From the IMG/VR virus record IMGVR_UViG_3300011114_000369, positions 1 through 23,444 of that record: DNA of 23,444 bases; one strand, given 5' to 3'. The first letter of the stretch is position 1. The number at the start of each line of letters is the position of its first letter. The stretch comes from a virus. The notes under the pieces are model-generated. The model worked only from the letters and a program-made list of their open reading frames with translations, made no database searches and was not told the DNA's origin. Below, in pieces: positions 1-6,738 of the stretch. Position numbers and translations under genes: made by a program.

Positions 1-381
1 CTGCCAAACAAAAAAGAAATTCAGTTTTCTGCAAAGAAATTTATAACTGAAGTTTTAGAAGCTGGAGATACTGATAAATTTGAGTTACTTGCACAAGCTA
101 AAAGAATGTTAGAAGCACTGGATGTAATTACAACAGAGTTACTAAAAGTTATTCCTTTAGAAAACTTTGAAGCATATGGATTAAAAGGAACTTACCGAAG
201 CGGTGGAGATACAATTAACTATTCAGATGATCCAATTTACACGCAGTTAAAAGCTGATTTAGATGCAAGGGCAGAATTATTAAAACTTGCTCTTAAACAG
301 GACATAATCGACGTATATGGCAATGATGTTCCTAAAGTTTCAACAACACCAAGAAAATCAAGTTTGGCTATATCATTTTAA
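1..381 (+). CDS. Hypothetical phage protein, 5'-truncated by window edge
   Basis: The reading frame is open from base 1 to a TAA at 379-381, so the visible 126 residues are the C-terminal part of a gene that begins before the window. An internal ATG at 106 is unlikely to be the true start, because the upstream in-frame residues (for example KKEIQFSAKKFITEVLEAGD) look like normal coding sequence. The visible part is mostly helical and charged, ends in SSLAISF, and has no motif I recognise. It lies directly upstream of the candidate SSB gene and overlaps that gene's promoter, since the -33 TTTG is at 363-366. Position suggests a replication or recombination accessory role. Function is unknown. 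Confidence 0.7.
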   Translation: MPNKKEIQFSAKKFITEVLEAGDTDKFELLAQAKRMLEALDVITTELLKVIPLENFEAYGLKGTYRSGGDTINYSDDPIYTQLKADLDARAELLKLALKQDIIDVYGNDVPKVSTTPRKSSLAISF

Positions 382-394
382 TTAACTATATTTG
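363..394 (+). promoter_or_regulatory. Bacteroidota-type promoter for the SSB-like gene
   Basis: TTTG at 363-366, a 20 bp spacer, and TATATTTG at 387-394 match the known Bacteroidota vegetative consensus (-33 TTTG, -7 TAnnTTTG). Transcription would start near 398-401, giving a leader of about 60 nt before the ATG at 462. The 12-mer TATATTTGTAAA (387-398) recurs exactly in the primase promoter at 1396-1407. The -33 element lies inside the end of the preceding gene. Confidence 0.65.
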
Positions 395-410
395 TAAAAT
401 AATATTAATC

Positions 411-461
411 GATGCAAGGTTTGGGCATCTTAATTTCAAACCATAAATAAAAATAAATATT
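411..461 (+). promoter_or_regulatory. Candidate H-type pseudoknot plus A/U-rich leader of SSB-like mRNA
   Basis: GATGC (411-415) pairs with GCATC (425-429), and GGTTTG (418-423) pairs with CAAACC (437-442). The two stems interlock: loop 1 is AA (416-417), 1 nt (424) sits at the junction, and loop 3 is 7 nt (430-436). These loop sizes suit a compact H-type pseudoknot with stems of 5 and 6 bp. From 443 to the ATG at 462 the leader is almost only A and U and can form no stem. T4 gene 32 mRNA has the same layout (pseudoknot, then unstructured A/U-rich operator), where the SSB represses its own translation. The pairing is seen in the sequence; autoregulation is inferred. Confidence 0.5.
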
Positions 462-1148
462 ATGAGTACTTCAAACCGCAGACAAGCGTTTGCACAACCA
501 CAAAGCAATCCAGCAACTAAATTTATTGACTGGAAATCAAACGACAAATGTTTTTCTTATTACGACAAAGAGCAGCAGAAAAACATTTCAATTCCTTTAC
601 CTTTTAAATTCTTAGTGCTAGATGAGTTGCACACAATTAAAGGATGGAACGATGCGACAAGCAGCGCTATTTATTCTAACGAGGTTAAATTCATTTCTAA
701 GGAAGTCATGACGGTTAAACCTTTTAAAGGTAATGAAATTGCAAAAGGACTTTACAAAGATATTAAAGATAAAATTGTTGCAGCAGGAGGCCACTATACT
801 AAAAGCATTTACATAATGCTCGAAGATGGATCACTTGCAAACATCCAACTAAAAGGTAGCGCAGTACAAAAATGGGGCGATTTTACACAAAAAACCCGCA
901 ACAGATTACCAGATGAATGGGTGCAAGTTAAAACAGCCTTAGAAGGCAAAAAAGGAGCTGTTAAATTTCATACTCCAGAGTTTACTTTTTTACAATCATT
1001 ATCTGAAAGCGAAATGGATTTGGCAGATGAAGCTTTTAATATATTAGAATCTTATTTAAAAGCCTATTTAATAAAAGCCGATGCAATAGTTGAAGATATT
1101 TCTGTAGATTCAAGTTTTGATAATATAGATGACGATTTAGAGTTTTAA
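462..1148 (+). CDS. Putative phage single-stranded DNA-binding protein
   Basis: 228 aa. The N-terminal tail is short, Gln/Asn-rich and flexible (1-18). A mixed alpha/beta core runs from about 20 to 190 (for example residues around KFLVLDELHTIKGW and SIYIMLEDGSLANIQL). The C-terminus is strongly acidic and ends DDDLEF. Acidic tails ending in an aromatic residue typify SSBs (bacterial DDDIPF; T7 gp2.5 and T4 gp32 also have acidic tails) and recruit replication partners. It lies just before the primase-helicase, has its own promoter, an elaborate leader and a terminator, and so would be a strongly expressed single-gene unit, as expected for an SSB. I cannot identify an OB fold with certainty from the residues. 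The call rests on tail, size, context and loose resemblance to phage SSB-like proteins. Confidence 0.5.
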   Translation: MSTSNRRQAFAQPQSNPATKFIDWKSNDKCFSYYDKEQQKNISIPLPFKFLVLDELHTIKGWNDATSSAIYSNEVKFISKEVMTVKPFKGNEIAKGLYKDIKDKIVAAGGHYTKSIYIMLEDGSLANIQLKGSAVQKWGDFTQKTRNRLPDEWVQVKTALEGKKGAVKFHTPEFTFLQSLSESEMDLADEAFNILESYLKAYLIKADAIVEDISVDSSFDNIDDDLEF

Positions 1149-1172
1149 TAATTGTTTTATTTTGTTTGGTTG

Positions 1173-1202
1173 AAAACCCTGCTGTAATAGTGGGGTTTTT
1201 TT
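1173..1202 (+). terminator. Intrinsic terminator after the SSB-like gene
   Basis: AAAACCCT (1173-1180) pairs with GGGGTTTT (1192-1199), 8 bp with one G-U pair and an 11 nt loop, followed by a run of T to 1202. It sits 24 bp after the stop codon and closes the SSB transcription unit. Confidence 0.8.
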
Positions 1203-1205
1203 ATT

Positions 1206-1225
1206 TTCAATACTAAAGTATTGAA
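1206..1225. repeat. Perfect palindrome with 9 bp arms, candidate operator
   Basis: TTCAATACT (1206-1214) is repeated inverted as AGTATTGAA (1217-1225) around a 2 bp AA centre. The tight dyad lies in noncoding DNA between the SSB terminator and the repeat cluster. It could bind a dimeric repressor or initiator, or form a small hairpin. No protein can be assigned to it from the sequence. Confidence 0.45.
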
Positions 1226-1249
1226 TTTAAATGACCTTTTTTTATTTTA

Positions 1250-1351
1250 AAAGTGCGAAGTTTAAGGTGTTTATATATACCCTTTATAAAACAAATATTT
1301 ATTTTTATAGGGGGGTGTCAAAAATAAAAACAACTTCGCACTTTCGCACTT
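1250..1351. repeat. Inverted and tandem repeat cluster, candidate replication origin
   Basis: The 8-mer TTCGCACT occurs twice head-to-tail (1335-1342 and 1343-1350) and once inverted (AGTGCGAA, 1252-1259). The outer copies form a 13 bp perfect inverted repeat: AAAGTGCGAAGTT at 1250-1262 and its complement at 1332-1344. Inside lies a second, nested dyad: ACCC 1279-1282 with GGGT 1313-1316, and TATAAA-like 1285-1290 with 1304-1309. There is also a G6 run at 1310-1315, rare in such AT-rich DNA. Iteron-like repeats, strong AT-richness, absence of a reading frame and position just upstream of the primase-helicase suggest an origin or initiator-binding site. A regulatory operator cluster is the alternative. 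Confidence 0.45.
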
Positions 1352-1372
1352 ATAAAATTTTTTTGTTTTTTA

Positions 1373-1403
1373 TTTGTATATTAAAATAATAGTTTTATAT
1401 TTG
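1373..1403 (+). promoter_or_regulatory. Bacteroidota-type promoter for the primase operon
   Basis: TTTG (1373-1376), a 19 bp spacer and TATATTTG (1396-1403) match the host-type promoter consensus. Transcription would start near 1407-1411, so the RNA would begin just before the GTGGTA strand of the structured leader. Confidence 0.65.
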
Positions 1404-1414
1404 TAAAGAATTGG

Positions 1415-1492
1415 AGTGGTAGCCAAAAATTAACTTATTACAGAACCTCAATACCACGCAACTACCACTGCTGGTATTGGGGTTTATTTTTT
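1415..1492 (+). promoter_or_regulatory. Structured leader with terminator-like hairpin before the primase (candidate attenuator)
   Basis: A 13 bp stem pairs 1444-1456 with 1472-1484 (one G-U pair, 15 nt loop) and is followed by TTTATTTTTT, a good intrinsic terminator ending 5 bp before the primase ATG. Upstream, AGTGGTAG (1415-1422) is fully complementary to CTACCACT (1462-1469) inside the loop. GTGGTA (1416-1421) can also pair with TACCAC (1452-1457) in the left arm of the stem. So two TGGTA strands compete for two TACCA strands, allowing alternative folds with the terminator formed or blocked. The pairings are seen; attenuation is inferred. Confidence 0.5.
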
Positions 1493-1497
1493 AAACT

Positions 1498-3855
1498 ATG
1501 AAAGATATACAAATCTCAGTTTTTAAGGAACTATTAAAGTCGCAGGATGTGCCTTATATTATTCCAATTTGGAAATGCTTTGAAAGAATTAAACAAGGTA
1601 AGTCTAAAGATTTAGTTCAACTTGTTAGAAATGCAGAAACAAAAGAAATAGCTGATAAGCTAAAGCAAAAATTACCATGTATAGTATTTGGTGGTGAATT
1701 TAAAGAACGTAACAAAGATGGATTAATAAACCATTCTGGATTAATGGTTGTAGATTTTGATAAATACCCAAGCGATGAGGTTATGTTTGATCACTTGCAC
1801 GAACTCAAAAAAAATAAATACTTTGTTTCTTTGTTCATTTCACCAAGTGGTAAAGGTTTAAAAGGAGTTGTAAGTATTCCTAAAAGTAATAAAATAGAAC
1901 ACGAAAAATATTTTAAAGCTTTTAATAATCATTATCAATATGATTATTTTGATAAATCCAATTGCAATGTTGATCGAGTTTGTTTTGAATCTTATGATCC
2001 AGATATTTATATTAATTATAATGCTGAGGTTTACGAACCTATTTTAATTGATGAAGGTTACCAAGTTAAAGATAAAGTTCCATTAATACCAATTAATGAT
2101 GAACAAGTTATTATTGATAAAATAATGAAATTTAATTGGAGTAAGGATTTTATTGAGGGCGAAAGGAATAGTTTTATATTTGATTTATCTGGTGCTTTTT
2201 GTGAATATGGAATAAGCGAAAATACTGCAATAGGTTATATCCAAAATAATGTAGTGATTGGTGATTTTTCAGATACTGAATTAAAAAATACTATTAAGTC
2301 ATCATATAAACGTAGGTCATTTAATTCTAAATATTTTGAAAATTACCAACAAATAGAAAGAATAAAAACAGATTTAAAAAAAGGTAAAAAAGAAGTACTA
2401 CAAAAGTACAACATTGAGGAGGATGTTTATAACGAAATAAAGGAAGTATCCGAAGCCGAAGACTTTTGGTTTATAAACGATAAAAATAAAATTTCTGTAA
2501 ATCCACTAAAATATAAATTCTTTTTAGAAAGAAATGGATTTAAAAAACATTTTCCAAATGAAAGTGACAAACCACAATTTGTATTTATACAATCAAATAA
2601 GGTTAAATTAACATCAACCTCAAAAATAAAAGATTTTGTTTTAAATTTTTTAATGGATCGTAAAGAGTTAGATGTTTGGAATTATTGCGCTAATTATCAA
2701 AACTTATTTAGCGAGCAGTTTTTATTGATGCTAGAGAGTATTGATTTGATAATGTTAAATGATGACCGTAAAACCTCTTATTTAGCTTTTAAGAATGGTA
2801 TTTTAGAAATTACTAAAGATGAAATTAAATTAATTGATTACATTGATGTAGATGGTTATATTTGGGAAAGCCATATTCTGGAGCGTGAATATATACCACT
2901 AGAAAATTTTGAAAATGATTATCAAAAATTCATTTATAACATATCAAATAAAGAACCATTTCCAATTGAAATAACTATAGGTTATTTATTAAGTACTTAT
3001 AAGAATAGAAGTAATAATAAGGCGGTTATTTTAAATGATGAAATAATAAGCGAAAACCCAGAAGGTGGAACTGGAAAAGGTTTATTTGTTCAAGGACTTT
3101 CACAAATAAGAAACACAAGTATTATTGATGGTAAGCAATTTGATAGTAAAAAATCATTTGCATATCAAACGGTATCTTTAGATACTAAAATATTAGTATT
3201 TGATGACGTAAAAAAACATTTTGATTTTGAGGACAAATTTAGTTTAGTAACGGAAGGAATGACTTTGGAGCGCAAAAATAAAGACGCTATTAAATTAAAT
3301 GTACATGATTCTCCTAAAATTGTAATGTCTACAAATTACGCTATAAAAGGAGAAGGAAACTCACACAATAGAAGAAGGCACGAAATAGAAATAGCGCAGT
3401 ATTACGGAAGTGATTTAACACCAGATAAAGAGTTTGGAAAACAGCTATTTGATGAATGGGATTTGCAGCACTTTAATTGCTTTGATAATTATATGGTGAA
3501 TTGTTTACAGATGTATTTGAAAACTGGTTTAGTTACTCAAAACGCTAAAAATATAAAATTACGTAAATTTATAGCAGAAACAAATATGGATTTTTACGAA
3601 TGGATTTTAGATACAGAAAATTTTCCTTTAAATTTAAGAAATGATAAAAGCCAGTATTTTAACTCATTTATAAATGATAATAAAGATTTTGATAAATTAT
3701 TAAAACGTAATAAATTTAACATTTGGGTTAATAAATACGCTACATTTAAAGGATGTAATTTTGAACAAGGTAATTCAAATGGTTCTAAATGGTTTGGAAT
3801 ATTTGAAAAAGGAATAGTAGTTGAGCAGGATGAAAATAATGATATAGCTTTTTAA
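1498..3855 (+). CDS. Primase-polymerase/SF3 helicase fusion (VirE-N type)
   Basis: 785 aa. Residues about 20-180 resemble the VirE N-terminal (BT4734-like) domain, an archaeo-eukaryotic primase relative. The metal-binding DFD is at 86-88 after a hydrophobic strand, followed by a SPSGKGLKG loop (115-123) and VDRVCF (158-163). Residues about 210-275 look like a PriCT-type helical module. The C-terminal half is an SF3/D5-like helicase: Walker A GGTGKG (523-528), Walker B ILVFDD (565-570), sensor motif KIVMSTNY (607-614) and an arginine patch NRRRHEIE (624-631). The protein should unwind DNA and lay down primers at the phage fork. It ends in an acidic QDENNDIAF tail resembling SSB tails. It starts the replication operon and is followed after 1 bp by the SF2 helicase. 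Confidence 0.88.
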   Translation: MKDIQISVFKELLKSQDVPYIIPIWKCFERIKQGKSKDLVQLVRNAETKEIADKLKQKLPCIVFGGEFKERNKDGLINHSGLMVVDFDKYPSDEVMFDHLHELKKNKYFVSLFISPSGKGLKGVVSIPKSNKIEHEKYFKAFNNHYQYDYFDKSNCNVDRVCFESYDPDIYINYNAEVYEPILIDEGYQVKDKVPLIPINDEQVIIDKIMKFNWSKDFIEGERNSFIFDLSGAFCEYGISENTAIGYIQNNVVIGDFSDTELKNTIKSSYKRRSFNSKYFENYQQIERIKTDLKKGKKEVLQKYNIEEDVYNEIKEVSEAEDFWFINDKNKISVNPLKYKFFLERNGFKKHFPNESDKPQFVFIQSNKVKLTSTSKIKDFVLNFLMDRKELDVWNYCANYQNLFSEQFLLMLESIDLIMLNDDRKTSYLAFKNGILEITKDEIKLIDYIDVDGYIWESHILEREYIPLENFENDYQKFIYNISNKEPFPIEITIGYLLSTYKNRSNNKAVILNDEIISENPEGGTGKGLFVQGLSQIRNTSIIDGKQFDSKKSFAYQTVSLDTKILVFDDVKKHFDFEDKFSLVTEGMTLERKNKDAIKLNVHDSPKIVMSTNYAIKGEGNSHNRRRHEIEIAQYYGSDLTPDKEFGKQLFDEWDLQHFNCFDNYMVNCLQMYLKTGLVTQNAKNIKLRKFIAETNMDFYEWILDTENFPLNLRNDKSQYFNSFINDNKDFDKLLKRNKFNIWVNKYATFKGCNFEQGNSNGSKWFGIFEKGIVVEQDENNDIAF

Positions 3856-3856
3856 T

Positions 3857-5101
3857 ATGAAGCAACTAAGAGAGTACCAGATAAGAATTTCAAACAATGC
3901 TGCTGAAATACTACAATTAAAAAAGCTAGTATGTTTGTTTATGGAGGTAAGAACAGGAAAATCTTTGACAGCTTTAGAAACTTGTAAAAAAGTAGGAGCT
4001 AAAAGAGTTTTATTTATAACCAAAATAAAAGCGTTTAGCTCTATTTTAGACGATTACAACGACTTTAATTATAAATTTGAGTTAACTGTTATCAATCGAG
4101 AATCTTTACATAAAATAGAAGGCAATAATTTTGATGTTATTATAATAGATGAAGTTCACGGTTATACATCCTATCCAAAGCCGAGTAAATTCCACAAGGA
4201 TATTAAGTCAAGGTTTGGTAATATACCTATGATTATGTTATCGGGTACACCAACACCGGAGAGTTACTCGCAATATTACCATATATTTAACCTATCGAAT
4301 CACTCACCATTTAAACACGCAAATTTTTATAAATGGGCGAATGATTTTGTTGATATTAAATTGAAGTATTTAGGTTACGCGCAAGTTAAAGATTATAGCA
4401 ACGCAAGAAAAAAAGACTTTTGGCATCACATAAGATACTACATTTTAACTTTTACGCAAGCCGAAGCTGGTTTCACTACTTCGGTTAATGAAATGGTGTT
4501 GGAGTGCGAAATGAAACCTATTACTTATAAAATTATTGATAAACTTAAAAAGGATTTAGTAGTAACTTCTGCAACTACTGGTAAACAAATAATAGCAGAT
4601 ACTGGAGTAAAGCTCCAACAGAAAATACACCAATTAAGTAGTGGAACGGTTAAATTTGAGGATGGATTAATACAAGTAATTGATGACAGCAAAGCACAAT
4701 TTATAAAAGATAAGTTTGAAGGGGTTAAGATAGCTATATTTTATAATTTTATTGCAGAGTTGGAAATGCTTAAGACAGTATTTGGCAATATATTAACCAC
4801 AGACTTAGAGGAATTCAATACAACAAATAAAAATATTGCTTTGCAAATAGTTTCGGGCAGGGAAGGAATAAGCCTTAAAGCTGCGGATCATTTAGTATTT
4901 TTTAATATTGCATTTTCTGCTGTTAGTTACTTCCAAGCAAAAGACCGACTTACTACAATGGAACGTAAAGAAAATACTATTTTTTGGATATTCTCTAAGG
5001 GTGGAATTGAAGAAAAAATATATAAATCAGTACAAAATAAAAAAGATTATACATTAAGTTGTTTTAGAAAAGATTTTAATGTAAATTTGAAAAATAATTA
5101 A
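3857..5101 (+). CDS. SF2 helicase (DEVH box, SNF2-like)
   Basis: 414 aa. Motifs in order: LREYQ (4-8), a Q-motif-like start; a variant Walker A EVRTGKS (30-36); DEVH (98-101); SGTPT (129-133). In the C-terminal lobe come GREGISLKAAD (motif V) and QAKDRLTTMER, which replaces the usual QxxGRxxR of motif VI. A compact phage version of SNF2/DEAD-like translocases, acting on DNA with ATP hydrolysis. It starts 1 bp after the primase stop (TAATATG), so it is translated with the primase. Such helicases often sit beside a VRR-NUC nuclease in phages, as here (5566-5826), which points to a role in replication or recombination. The missing first arginine of motif VI is worth noting. Confidence 0.85.
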   Translation: MKQLREYQIRISNNAAEILQLKKLVCLFMEVRTGKSLTALETCKKVGAKRVLFITKIKAFSSILDDYNDFNYKFELTVINRESLHKIEGNNFDVIIIDEVHGYTSYPKPSKFHKDIKSRFGNIPMIMLSGTPTPESYSQYYHIFNLSNHSPFKHANFYKWANDFVDIKLKYLGYAQVKDYSNARKKDFWHHIRYYILTFTQAEAGFTTSVNEMVLECEMKPITYKIIDKLKKDLVVTSATTGKQIIADTGVKLQQKIHQLSSGTVKFEDGLIQVIDDSKAQFIKDKFEGVKIAIFYNFIAELEMLKTVFGNILTTDLEEFNTTNKNIALQIVSGREGISLKAADHLVFFNIAFSAVSYFQAKDRLTTMERKENTIFWIFSKGGIEEKIYKSVQNKKDYTLSCFRKDFNVNLKNN

Positions 5102-5113
5102 AATTTAAAAAAT

Positions 5114-5572
5114 ATGGAAAATTTAACATTACAATCAATTAGGTATAAAAAAGAAAAAAGAGAAAAATTAAATAATTTTTTATTAGAAGTAAAAAAAGAA
5201 ATGATTTTAAATAATGTTTATTATAAAAAAACAAAATTTGGATGTTATACAGATTCTATATTTAGTTATTATTATAAAAATCATACTACACTTTTTGAAT
5301 TTAATTTTATATGTGATGATACATTATTAGATAAATTAACAGTAAAAGAATTGTTAGAATTGAAAGATATAACTTTTTTTGAATCTACTATTTATGATCA
5401 AACTAATTCAGACTTATTATTAAGTAAAAAAGTTTATAGTTTAGATAATGAAAATGGAATTGATTTATATAAAGAATTATCAAAAGATTTAACTGAGGAT
5501 GAATTAATTGATGGAGTTTATATTGCAGATGGCGTTTATCTTAATTCAGATGGTACTTATACAGAATGTTAG
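5114..5572 (+). CDS. Hypothetical protein
   Basis: 152 aa, lysine-rich and basic at the N-terminus (1-45) and strongly acidic at the C-terminus (110-152). No motif, signal peptide or membrane segment is recognised. The start ATG follows an A/T-only leader 12 bp after the helicase stop. The gene overlaps the VRR-NUC start by 7 bp, so the three are likely one operon. It is notably AT-rich even for this genome. Function unknown. Confidence 0.7.
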   Translation: MENLTLQSIRYKKEKREKLNNFLLEVKKEMILNNVYYKKTKFGCYTDSIFSYYYKNHTTLFEFNFICDDTLLDKLTVKELLELKDITFFESTIYDQTNSDLLLSKKVYSLDNENGIDLYKELSKDLTEDELIDGVYIADGVYLNSDGTYTEC

Positions 5573-5826
5573 AACAACAGATCCAAAAGCGAATAACAAC
5601 CAAACTAGAACAAGAAGGCTACTTTGTACTTAAAATTATAAAGGCAAATAAAAATGGCTATCCAGATTTAATTGCAGTTAAAAATAATATTACTACATTT
5701 GTAGAAGTCAAAAGACCAACAGGTAGATTATCCGAATTGCAAAAAGTTAGAATACAAGAGTTAAAGAGTAAAGGAATTAACGTTAAAATTTGGCAGGACT
5801 ATGATACAGATTTCAAAGAACATTAA
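5566..5826 (+). CDS. VRR-NUC domain nuclease
   Basis: 86 aa, the typical length of a stand-alone phage VRR-NUC protein of the PD-(D/E)xK superfamily. The core is visible: N-terminal helix (1-18), GYPDLIAV with the metal-binding Asp at 34, FVEVKRPTGRLSELQ with the ExK pair at 47 and 49, and a following Gln typical of this family. These nucleases cut DNA junctions or flaps and often pair with SF2 helicases, as with the gene at 3857. The start overlaps the previous gene by 7 bp, and the end overlaps the next by 26 bp. Confidence 0.88.
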   Translation: MLEQQIQKRITTKLEQEGYFVLKIIKANKNGYPDLIAVKNNITTFVEVKRPTGRLSELQKVRIQELKSKGINVKIWQDYDTDFKEH

Positions 5827-6034
5827 ATTAGATTTAACATTTGAAGAGCAAACAAGCCCAAACGGAAGACCTATTCGTTTATCTGGTATTGCAAAGAATT
5901 TACAAGTAGCTGAAAAATATATTGAAAAATCATTTAAAAATCATTGGATTTATACATTTAAATATTTGGATGTTTACAACGAATTTGTTAGTTTTGAATT
6001 TGATTATTATAATAAATTTATTTGTAAATTATGA
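5801..6034 (+). CDS. Small hypothetical protein
   Basis: 77 aa, rich in aromatic residues (many Phe and Tyr in the second half). No recognised motif. The start overlaps the nuclease gene by 26 bp. The end forms an ATGA overlap with the next gene, indicating translational coupling. Function unknown. Confidence 0.65.
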   Translation: MIQISKNIKLDLTFEEQTSPNGRPIRLSGIAKNLQVAEKYIEKSFKNHWIYTFKYLDVYNEFVSFEFDYYNKFICKL

Positions 6035-6243
6035 CAAAAGAAGAATCAAGTATTTATTATAAAAATCGTAGATTAATATTAAAGCACCAAAAAGAATTAA
6101 ATCAAAGTAAGATCCATATTAAAAAAACTTTAACAGTTGAGGAAATTATTAATACCTTGCGTAAAGATTTAAAACACGAACTTTGGAACAAACAAATAAA
6201 TAAATGGTGCGAGGATGACTGGATAAAATTTAATTTAATTTAA
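6031..6243 (+). CDS. Small basic hypothetical protein
   Basis: 70 aa, very lysine-rich and probably all helical, with a Trp-rich end (LWNKQINKWCEDDW). ATGA overlap with the preceding gene and a 1 bp gap to the next. No family recognised. The charge would permit nucleic-acid contact, but nothing specific supports it. Confidence 0.65.
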   Translation: MTKEESSIYYKNRRLILKHQKELNQSKIHIKKTLTVEEIINTLRKDLKHELWNKQINKWCEDDWIKFNLI

Positions 6244-6244
6244 T

Positions 6245-6565
6245 ATGGCAGATATATCAATGTGTACAAATCAATTTTGCAAATCTAAAGATTATTGTTA
6301 TAGATTTACTGCAACACCGAGTAAATTTAGACAAGCATATGAAGATTTTACTTGTGAGGATGATGAAATAAATTGCTCATACTTTTGGGCAAATGGTATT
6401 GACTCTATCAAATGTAAATTAGGCGGAGTTAAACGTGATGGCGAAATATGCAATTTAGATTACTGTACTTATCCTAAATGCATACAAGATAAATATTGTC
6501 CTAAATGTCATCAAACAAATGGAGTTCATAAAATGGGATGCGAAACAAGAAAAATAATAATATGA
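6245..6565 (+). CDS. Cys-rich putative zinc-binding protein
   Basis: 106 aa with 12 cysteines (7, 12, 18, 37, 44, 57, 69, 74, 79, 85, 88, 99). The N-terminal block (1-50) has the CxxxxC...C pattern around MCTNQFC that I associate with small accessory proteins of Bacteroidota phages. The C-terminus CPKCHQTNGVHKMGC (85-99) looks like a zinc knuckle or ribbon with histidines at 89 and 95. Two metal sites are plausible. No catalytic motif is seen. The next gene starts with an ATGA overlap at 6562. Function unknown. Confidence 0.7.
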   Translation: MADISMCTNQFCKSKDYCYRFTATPSKFRQAYEDFTCEDDEINCSYFWANGIDSIKCKLGGVKRDGEICNLDYCTYPKCIQDKYCPKCHQTNGVHKMGCETRKIII

Positions 6566-6738
6566 CACCAAAAGAAAAAGCAAAAGAGTTAGTTCGCAAA
6601 TATTGGGATTTAGGAGGGATTGATATTCCAAAAGCTCAAAAATGTGCATTAATAGCAGTTGATGAAATATTAGAACATTGTTATGAAGTGATGAAACCAT
6701 TTTGGCAAGAAGTTAAACAAGAAATACAAAAATTATGA
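6562..6738 (+). CDS. Small helical hypothetical protein
   Basis: 58 aa starting MTPKEKAKELV. A longer start at 6538 (66 aa) is possible, but it would overlap the previous gene by 28 bp and add only MRNKKNNN. The ATG at 6562 gives the ATGA overlap that most neighbours show, so I prefer it. Predicted two helices, with a central ALIAVDEILEH helix. A common type of small protein in flavobacterial prophages with no known role. Ends with another ATGA overlap at 6735. Confidence 0.65.
   Translation: MTPKEKAKELVRKYWDLGGIDIPKAQKCALIAVDEILEHCYEVMKPFWQEVKQEIQKL

Noticed and set aside
411-442. preQ1-type riboswitch for the SSB leader pseudoknot
   Set aside because: The loop and junction sequences do not resemble the preQ1 consensus, and the downstream gene is not a queuosine gene.
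1415-1484. Full-length pseudoknot with the 8 bp and 13 bp stems formed together
   Set aside because: Only 2 nt (1470-1471) would have to span an 8 bp stem, which is sterically strained. Alternative or partial pairing is more realistic, so it is reported as a switch.
3775-4023. Open frame of 82 aa on the minus strand, and similar ones at 6455, 6971, 7817, 9834, 16354, 17115, 19056 and 21530
   Set aside because: All lie opposite well-supported + strand genes and are rich in Leu/Phe/Ser from complementing AT-rich codons. They show no motif and no promoter or leader. Treated as shadows.
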